The notes below the pieces were generated by a model, which made no database searches, was not told where the DNA came from, and saw only the letters and a list, made by a program, of their open reading frames with translations. Made by a program: the position numbers and the translations under genes. Positions 60,226 to 64,000 of a DNA stretch of 64,000 nt are shown piece after piece. Origin of the DNA: an uncultured bacterium (GTDB lineage Bacteria > Elusimicrobiota > Elusimicrobia > Elusimicrobiales > Elusimicrobiaceae); the NCBI GenBank assembly GCA_949294095.1, contig CASFFZ010000010.1, forward strand, positions 124,001 to 188,000, written 5' to 3'. How positions within the stretch are numbered: position 1 is the stretch's first letter; every line of letters starts with the position of its first letter.

Positions 60226-61041
60226 ATGACCAAAGAACAAGACGCCGTAGAACATGAAGAGTCTTACATCAAAGCGTACGAAGATATTCAGCTGTTAAAG
60301 AAGGATATCATGCGTCCGGTTCGCATGGAGCTGGAAGTAATGAAGCCGGAAATTTACTTGCAGCACTTCAACGTAACCGACACGATCGTCTGCTTTGGCA
60401 GTGCGCGCGTACGGGAAGAAAAAGAATCCCAAGAAAAAGTAAAACGCGCCAAAGAAGCCTTGGCTAAAAATCCGACGGATAAAAACCTTCAAAACCGTTT
60501 GTACGAAGCCGAGGGTCTGGCGAAACTGGCCAAGTATTACGAAGAAGCGCGCCGCTTTGCCAAACTGGTGGTACAGCACGCGGGCGACCGTTTTGCCGTT
60601 GTTACCGGCGGCGGGCCGGGCCTGATGGAAGCCGCCAACCGCGGCGCTTTTGAAAACGGCGGCCGCAGCATCGGCATGAACATCACGCTCCCGCACGAAC
60701 AGCGCCCCAATCCGTATATCACCAAAAATTTGGCTTTCTTATTTCATTATTTTGCCATCCGCAAGCTGCACCTGGTCATGCGCTCGCGGGCGTTTGTGGT
60801 GTTCCCGGGCGGATTTGGAACGTTTGACGAATTGTTTGAAATTCTAACCCTCGTCAAAACCGGCAAAAAAGAAGATATTCCGATTGTGCTGGTGGGAAAA
60901 GAATTTTGGAATACCGTCGTCAACATTCCGGGCCTTGCTTCTTACGGCGTCATCTCGCCGGAAGAAGCCGAGTCCTGCGAAGTGGTGGAAACCGCCGAAG
61001 AAGCGTGGGACGTGTTGGCAAAGTTCTATAAAATTAAATAA
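60226..61041 (+). CDS. LOG-family nucleotide 5'-monophosphate phosphoribohydrolase-like protein
   Basis: 271 residues. LOG motifs: VVTGGGPGLMEAANRGA and FPGGFGTFDELFEILTLV; the catalytic Arg/Glu lie in these blocks. An N-terminal extension of about 50 residues precedes the Rossmann core, and a Lys/Glu-rich coiled segment (about 65-105) is inserted. Many relatives are annotated lysine decarboxylase by mistake; the family cleaves nucleoside monophosphates to base and ribose phosphate. Last gene of ispA-dxs-LOG, six nt behind dxs. Confidence 0.9.
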   Translation: MTKEQDAVEHEESYIKAYEDIQLLKKDIMRPVRMELEVMKPEIYLQHFNVTDTIVCFGSARVREEKESQEKVKRAKEALAKNPTDKNLQNRLYEAEGLAKLAKYYEEARRFAKLVVQHAGDRFAVVTGGGPGLMEAANRGAFENGGRSIGMNITLPHEQRPNPYITKNLAFLFHYFAIRKLHLVMRSRAFVVFPGGFGTFDELFEILTLVKTGKKEDIPIVLVGKEFWNTVVNIPGLASYGVISPEEAESCEVVETAEEAWDVLAKFYKIK

Positions 61042-61049
61042 TCATACAA

Positions 61050-61082
61050 ATCCCCGGTGCTTTTTGTGCCGGGGAACTTTTT
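61050..61082 (+). terminator. Terminator of the ispA-dxs-LOG operon
   Basis: TCCCCGG...CCGGGGA around a T-rich loop, followed by ACTTTTT. Confidence 0.75.
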
Positions 61083-61088
61083 AGAACA

Positions 61089-61122
61089 TAAAAAAACCGC
61101 CGGAATAAATCCGGCGGTTTTT
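61089..61122 (-). terminator. Terminator of the histone-H1-like gene
   Basis: AAAACCGCCGGA-ataaa-TCCGGCGGTTTT with A/T runs on both sides. Confidence 0.88.
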
Positions 61123-61135
61123 GGTTGGAACTAAA

Positions 61136-61405
61136 TTATTTTTTCTTTGCAACTTTTTTTACGGCTTTCTTTACGGTTTTTTTGGCAGCCGGTTTTTTAG
61201 CGGCGGTTTTTTTAACGGCAGCTTTTTTCACGGCTACTTTTTTCACGGTTTTTTTAGCGCAGGCTTTTTTGGCGCAGGCTTTTTTGGCGCACGCTTTTTT
61301 AGCACAGGCTTTTTTAGCCGGTTTTTTCACGGCGGCTTTCTTTACGGTTACTTTTTTAGCCGGCTTTTTGGCAGCGGCTTTTTTCACGGTTTTTTTAACG
61401 GCCAT
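61136..61405 (-). CDS. Histone H1-like Lys/Ala-rich DNA-binding protein
   Basis: 89 residues, almost entirely Lys, Ala, Val, Pro and Thr in KKxxAKKPAKK-type repeats, resembling histone H1 tails and chlamydial Hc1/Hc2. The middle holds four copies of ACAKK (residues 34-53), placing four Cys at five-residue spacing. It should bind DNA and condense the nucleoid. Promoter TTTGCA-N18-TATTAT with TGC before the -10 (61444-61473); CCTAGGAG before ATG. Frames on the other strand here are low-complexity shadows. Confidence 0.88.
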   Translation of the reverse strand: MAVKKTVKKAAAKKPAKKVTVKKAAVKKPAKKACAKKACAKKACAKKACAKKTVKKVAVKKAAVKKTAAKKPAAKKTVKKAVKKVAKKK

Positions 61406-61542
61406 TTTATTCTCCTAGGACAATTAGTTTTAACCTCATAAAAATAATAGCACAAATTATTTTAAAATGCAAACTTTTTCCCGTCATAGAATAATTTTTT
61501 TAAAAAAATCAAGCCCCGTTTTTACCGTCTGAAAATTCTTTT

Positions 61543-61959
61543 TTATTTTTTCTCCGTCGTAGTTTTTCGTTTTGCACGCACCAGCGAATAAATTTCCGTG
61601 CGGCCGCAAAGCGCCGTAAAAATAAATGCGTTCAATGTTTTTTTGTAGCTTAGCGTAACGGCAATTGCAAACAGAAGCGCATACCAAAAATGAATTTGCG
61701 TGGCCGAAAAACCGCGCCAAAAACTGGACAGCGCGGCATACAAAATAAGCAAAATGTAGCCCCAGTTAAAAAGGTACAAAAGCTGCAGCGTCCGCTTTAA
61801 CGTAGTAACGCGAAAAACCCGAAGAACTAGCGGCAGCAGTACGCTTTTGCCAAACCCAAACAGCGCCCCGATTACCATTCCTTCGGCGTAATACCCTTGC
61901 AAAATATGCCCCGCGCCGGGCGCAATTAAACTAAACACCAAGGCAGCCAGCGCAATCAT
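61543..61959 (-). CDS. Small integral membrane protein of unknown function
   Basis: 138 residues from the ATG at 61959, which overlaps the stop of the CYTH gene (ATGA) and follows GGGGGGAG. Four hydrophobic helices are visible (ALAALVFSLIAPGAGHILQG, GMVIGALFGFG..., LYLFNWGYILLILYAAL, FWYALLFAIAVTLSY) and a basic C-terminus. The first helix with PGAGHILQGYY resembles small TM2-like or DUF6677-type proteins, but I cannot place it in a family. Coupled to the CYTH gene. Confidence 0.75.
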   Translation of the reverse strand: MIALAALVFSLIAPGAGHILQGYYAEGMVIGALFGFGKSVLLPLVLRVFRVTTLKRTLQLLYLFNWGYILLILYAALSSFWRGFSATQIHFWYALLFAIAVTLSYKKTLNAFIFTALCGRTEIYSLVRAKRKTTTEKK

Positions 61960-62588
61960 TTCTCCCCCCACAATTTCAACAATCCGCACGCGGTTTTTAC
62001 TTTGGACACCCGCATATACGAAAGCCCGCTTTGTTGGGTTAACTGCCGGGCTAACGTTTCCAGCGCACTTGCTTTTCCTTTTTTTAATTCCAGTTCAATT
62101 TCTTTCATTTGCACTTTCCGCCCGGCCACATACAGTATGCATTGGTCAAATGCCAATTCCGCTTCCAAAGAAGGGAAAGCAAGCCTCTGCACGGTGCGGC
62201 GGTTGGTCAGCTTAAACAACGGACGCAGCTGTTGCAAGGACAAATTCTTCCAGCGTTTTTTTTGGTTTAAAAAAGAAAGGGCTTGCTTGAAATTTTTTAC
62301 GCCCGGCAGCTCCAAGGTTTCCTCCCGGCGGACGGCTTTGCCGTTTTTCACTTCCGTGCGCGTCTTAAATGTAGCTTGCCATTGGCCTGCGCACCGGCGG
62401 ACGCGAAAAGCAATTTGCCTCTTTTCAAAAGAAGAGTCCGGCGTATCCAAATACACATCGCAGATCGCCAGCTGCACCGCACCGCCCGGCGCAGCTTCCC
62501 CCGCCGCTTGCCGCACCGCGCGGCGCATCCGCGCAAACGCCCGCGGCACATTGGCATCCCACTTAAATTCCGTTTCCATATGTTTCAT
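61956..62588 (-). CDS. CYTH-domain protein (triphosphate tunnel family)
   Basis: 210 residues. N-terminal signature METEFKW (ExExK), then DVYLDTPDSSFEKRQIAFRVR, FKTRTEVKNGKAVRREETLE, and the later EAELAFDQCILYVAGR and KEIELELKKG blocks, all lining the triphosphate tunnel. Members act on inorganic triphosphate, thiamine triphosphate or make cyclic AMP; which applies here is not evident. Extended -10 TGG-TAAACT ends six nt before the ATG at 62588 and no ribosome site is present, which favours this start over the Met three codons on. Confidence 0.85.
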   Translation of the reverse strand: MKHMETEFKWDANVPRAFARMRRAVRQAAGEAAPGGAVQLAICDVYLDTPDSSFEKRQIAFRVRRCAGQWQATFKTRTEVKNGKAVRREETLELPGVKNFKQALSFLNQKKRWKNLSLQQLRPLFKLTNRRTVQRLAFPSLEAELAFDQCILYVAGRKVQMKEIELELKKGKASALETLARQLTQQSGLSYMRVSKVKTACGLLKLWGEK

Positions 62589-62632
62589 AGTTTTAGTTTA
62601 CCAAAAAAGTATAATAGCGTTAGGAGGCTTTT

Positions 62633-63118
62633 ATGAAAAAACTGCGTCAACCCACTTCTTTGCAATGTTTTGCCTGCGGGCGAAAAAACCCTTTTGGCTT
62701 AAAACTGGAATGGTACAACGATTATGACAATCACCAAGTAGAGGCCAGTTTTTCGCTGGACGACAATTATTGCTCTTACCCCGGCACGGTGCACGGCGGC
62801 ATTTTAGCCACGATTTTGGATGAAACTTCCGGCCGTGCCATTTTGCTTAACAATGATTTTAACCGCTTAATGGTTACCCTTAAAATGGAAGTGGTCTACA
62901 AACACAATACCCCCACCCACACGCCGTTAAAAGCCATCGGCCGCGTAATAAAAGACAGCGGCTCCCGCGCCATGGTGGAAGGGGAAATCGTCCTGCCGGA
63001 CGGCACGGTTTCGGCCAAGTGCAGCAGTATTTTGTACAAAATTCCCCAAGCTGTAAAAGACAAATGGGGCCCCGAAGAAGAAGAGTGGAAACGCACAACA
63101 CCCTCGGTGGAAGAATAG
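62633..63118 (+). CDS. PaaI-family hotdog-fold thioesterase
   Basis: 161 residues. Hotdog motif YPGTVHGGILATILDETSGR with the usual HGG and acidic residue. An N-terminal CFACGRKNPFGL stretch with two Cys is common in this subgroup. It probably hydrolyses acyl-CoA thioesters; substrate unknown. TATAAT and TTAGGAGG precede the ATG, a conventional start in contrast to the divergent leaderless CYTH gene. Confidence 0.87.
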   Translation: MKKLRQPTSLQCFACGRKNPFGLKLEWYNDYDNHQVEASFSLDDNYCSYPGTVHGGILATILDETSGRAILLNNDFNRLMVTLKMEVVYKHNTPTHTPLKAIGRVIKDSGSRAMVEGEIVLPDGTVSAKCSSILYKIPQAVKDKWGPEEEEWKRTTPSVEE

Positions 63119-63178
63119 CAATCGGCATACGCCCGTTGAGTTCCGGCTCGGATTTTGCTAAAATATAGTATCACTTTC

Positions 63179-63254
63179 GGATCGGTAGCTTAGCTGGTAG
63201 AGCGCCTGCTTTACACGCAGGAGGTCACAGGTTCGAGTCCTGTCCGGTCCACCA
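63179..63254 (+). tRNA. tRNA-Val (anticodon TAC)
   Basis: 76 nt including an encoded CCA. Acceptor GGATCGG/CCGGTCC (one G-T pair), D arm with TAGCTTAGCTGGTAGAG, anticodon arm CCTGC-TTTACAC-GCAGG (anticodon TAC), T arm ACAGG-TTCGAGT-CCTGT. Unlike the Gly and Leu genes, CCA is encoded. Confidence 0.96.
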
Positions 63255-63258
63255 TTTC

Positions 63259-63288
63259 AAAAGGCACTTCGTACGAAGTGCCTTTTTT
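63259..63288 (+). terminator. Terminator of tRNA-Val
   Basis: AAAGGCACTTCG-tac-GAAGTGCCTTTTTT. From here to 63480 there is no gene or feature I recognise; the sequence becomes AT-richer. Confidence 0.88.
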
Positions 63289-63495
63289 GTTAATGTGTAA
63301 ACTCTTTTTCCGACGGTAAACGCTCGCCTTTTTTATCCATACCAGTTCTAGAGTAGTATTTAGTGACCACAAAAAGGCTTGAAAACGGGTGCAGTTCTCT
63401 GCTGGGGAAAATACAAGGATCGCACTCGGGTTATTATATTCCATCAAGTACATTGTATATAGTTTACAGTCATAAATTATTGCTATACTAGCGGT

Positions 63496-64000
63496 ATGAA
63501 ACTTATTGATAATATCCAATTAATGCGGGAATGGGACTGGCAAGCGAATGATAAAGAAGGGCTTAATCCTGCCCACCTAACCTCTGGAAGTAATAAAAAA
63601 GCAAATTGGAAGTGCAGTAAAGGACATACATGGAAATCTTCTATACATGGACGGGCCGTTGAAGGTTATGGATGCCCTTATTGTTCTAACCAAAAAATAC
63701 TTCCAGGCTATAATGACCTTGCCACCACACACCCTGAGCTGTTACGTGATTGGGATTATCAAAAAAACACACTAAAACCTTCTGACGTAGCGGCCAAATC
63801 AAACCGAAAAATATGGTGGAAATGTCCCAAAGGCCACAGCTATCAATCTTCACTAGCTAAAAAAGCTGAAGGACAAGGCTGCCCTTATTGCTCAAATAAA
63901 AAAGTATTGAGAGGATATAACGACTTAGCTACTACGCATCCTGCCCTAGCTGCGGAGTGGCATCACTTCAAAAATGGTTCTTTGAAGCCCACGGATATTG
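63496..64000 (+). CDS. Repeated treble-clef zinc-ribbon protein (DUF4379-like), 3' end beyond window
   Basis: 168 codons to the window edge, still open. Two full repeats and the start of a third: REWDWQAN...NPAHLTSGS, then WKCSKGHTWKSSI with GCPYCSNQK; then RDWDYQKN...LKPSDVAAKS, WKCPKGHSYQSS with GCPYCSNKK; the joining segment GYNDLATTHP is repeated. Each unit supplies C...H...CxxC ligands. Such repeats often precede a nuclease-like or VSR-type C-terminal domain, not visible here. The gene is AT-rich compared with its neighbours, with different codon use, so recent acquisition is likely. TGC-TATACT ends six nt before the ATG. Confidence 0.88.
   Translation, partial: MKLIDNIQLMREWDWQANDKEGLNPAHLTSGSNKKANWKCSKGHTWKSSIHGRAVEGYGCPYCSNQKILPGYNDLATTHPELLRDWDYQKNTLKPSDVAAKSNRKIWWKCPKGHSYQSSLAKKAEGQGCPYCSNKKVLRGYNDLATTHPALAAEWHHFKNGSLKPTDI

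Noticed and set aside
61121-61441. Phe/Gly-rich plus-strand frames
   Set aside because: Shadows of the low-complexity histone-H1-like gene.
63211-63519. 102-codon minus-strand frame ending MVDRTGLEPVTSCV
   Set aside because: The end is the well-known artefact of reading a tRNA gene backwards; the frame runs through tRNA-Val and its terminator.

Overview
The window reads as chromosomal DNA of an anaerobic, fermentative, Gram-negative-type bacterium. I infer Elusimicrobiota, probably a gut-associated Elusimicrobium-like lineage. The grounds are several class III-like type IV pilin genes scattered as singletons, outer-membrane barrels with signal peptides, [FeFe]-hydrogenase maturases HydG and HydF, many cytosolic and exported peptidases with an oligopeptide ABC transporter, and a moderately GC-rich genome with compact operons and many rho-independent terminators. 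No 16S gene is present, so the phylum is an inference.

Layout. 1-6.9 kb: a partial PLD-like lipoprotein, a GDSL esterase, cytidine deaminase and a complete Leloir galactose operon (mutarotase-like, galK, galE, class II galT). 6.9-8.7 kb: a pilin gene with a long repetitive upstream module, then lexA. 8.8-17.9 kb: a CBM48-like membrane protein, tRNA-Gly and a leftward operon oppD-oppF-M20 peptidase-oppB-oppC-acyl-CoA synthetase-cca. 17.9-24.8 kb: DUF192 lipoprotein, M20 peptidase, ferritin-like/VIT1 protein, a second pilin, xth, metK, a C_GCAxxG_C_C protein and a DJ-1/PfpI protein. 24.8-26.3 kb: a third pilin with a pilin-leader remnant behind it and a second copy of the repetitive module in front. 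26.3-36 kb: outer-membrane protein, DUF192, efp with an atypical tip, two tandem Xaa-Pro peptidases, a membrane protein, a PBP4-type enzyme, a YfcC-type transporter and a 31-residue membrane peptide. 36-37.5 kb: two probable structured RNAs flanking an HTH regulator. 37.5-49 kb: MsbA-like exporter, DksA, and the housekeeping run ftsQ-ftsA-ftsZ-pilT-cmk-plsC-rpsA, tRNA-Leu, smpB, hydG. 49-64 kb: porin, a possible sRNA, PPC-domain protein, transketolase-like protein, M42 peptidase, fba, hydF, ispA-dxs-LOG, histone-H1-like protein, CYTH protein, PaaI thioesterase, tRNA-Val, and an AT-rich zinc-ribbon gene running off the end.

How it fits together: galactose enters glycolysis through the Leloir genes, Fba and transketolase; peptides are imported by Opp and cut by M20, M24 and M42 peptidases; electrons are probably discarded as H2 by an [FeFe] hydrogenase whose maturases are here. 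PilT and the pilins point to retractile type IV pili.

The most unusual signal is non-coding. Two pilin genes (starts 7499 and 25413) each have the start codon in the loop of a perfect 15-16 bp inverted repeat, no Shine-Dalgarno, a 12-13 nt homopolymer beside it, and a shared upstream module carrying a 98-nt hairpin in which four consecutive base pairs have changed in a compensatory way. A third copy of the 57-bp pilin leader lies directly behind one of these pilins, so its mature-coding region is bracketed by direct repeats. Other strong signals are a ~410-nt structured RNA with its own promoter and terminator, about ten promoters with 6-7 nt between the -10 hexamer and ATG (leaderless mRNAs), and an EF-P whose tip lacks the usual PGKG.
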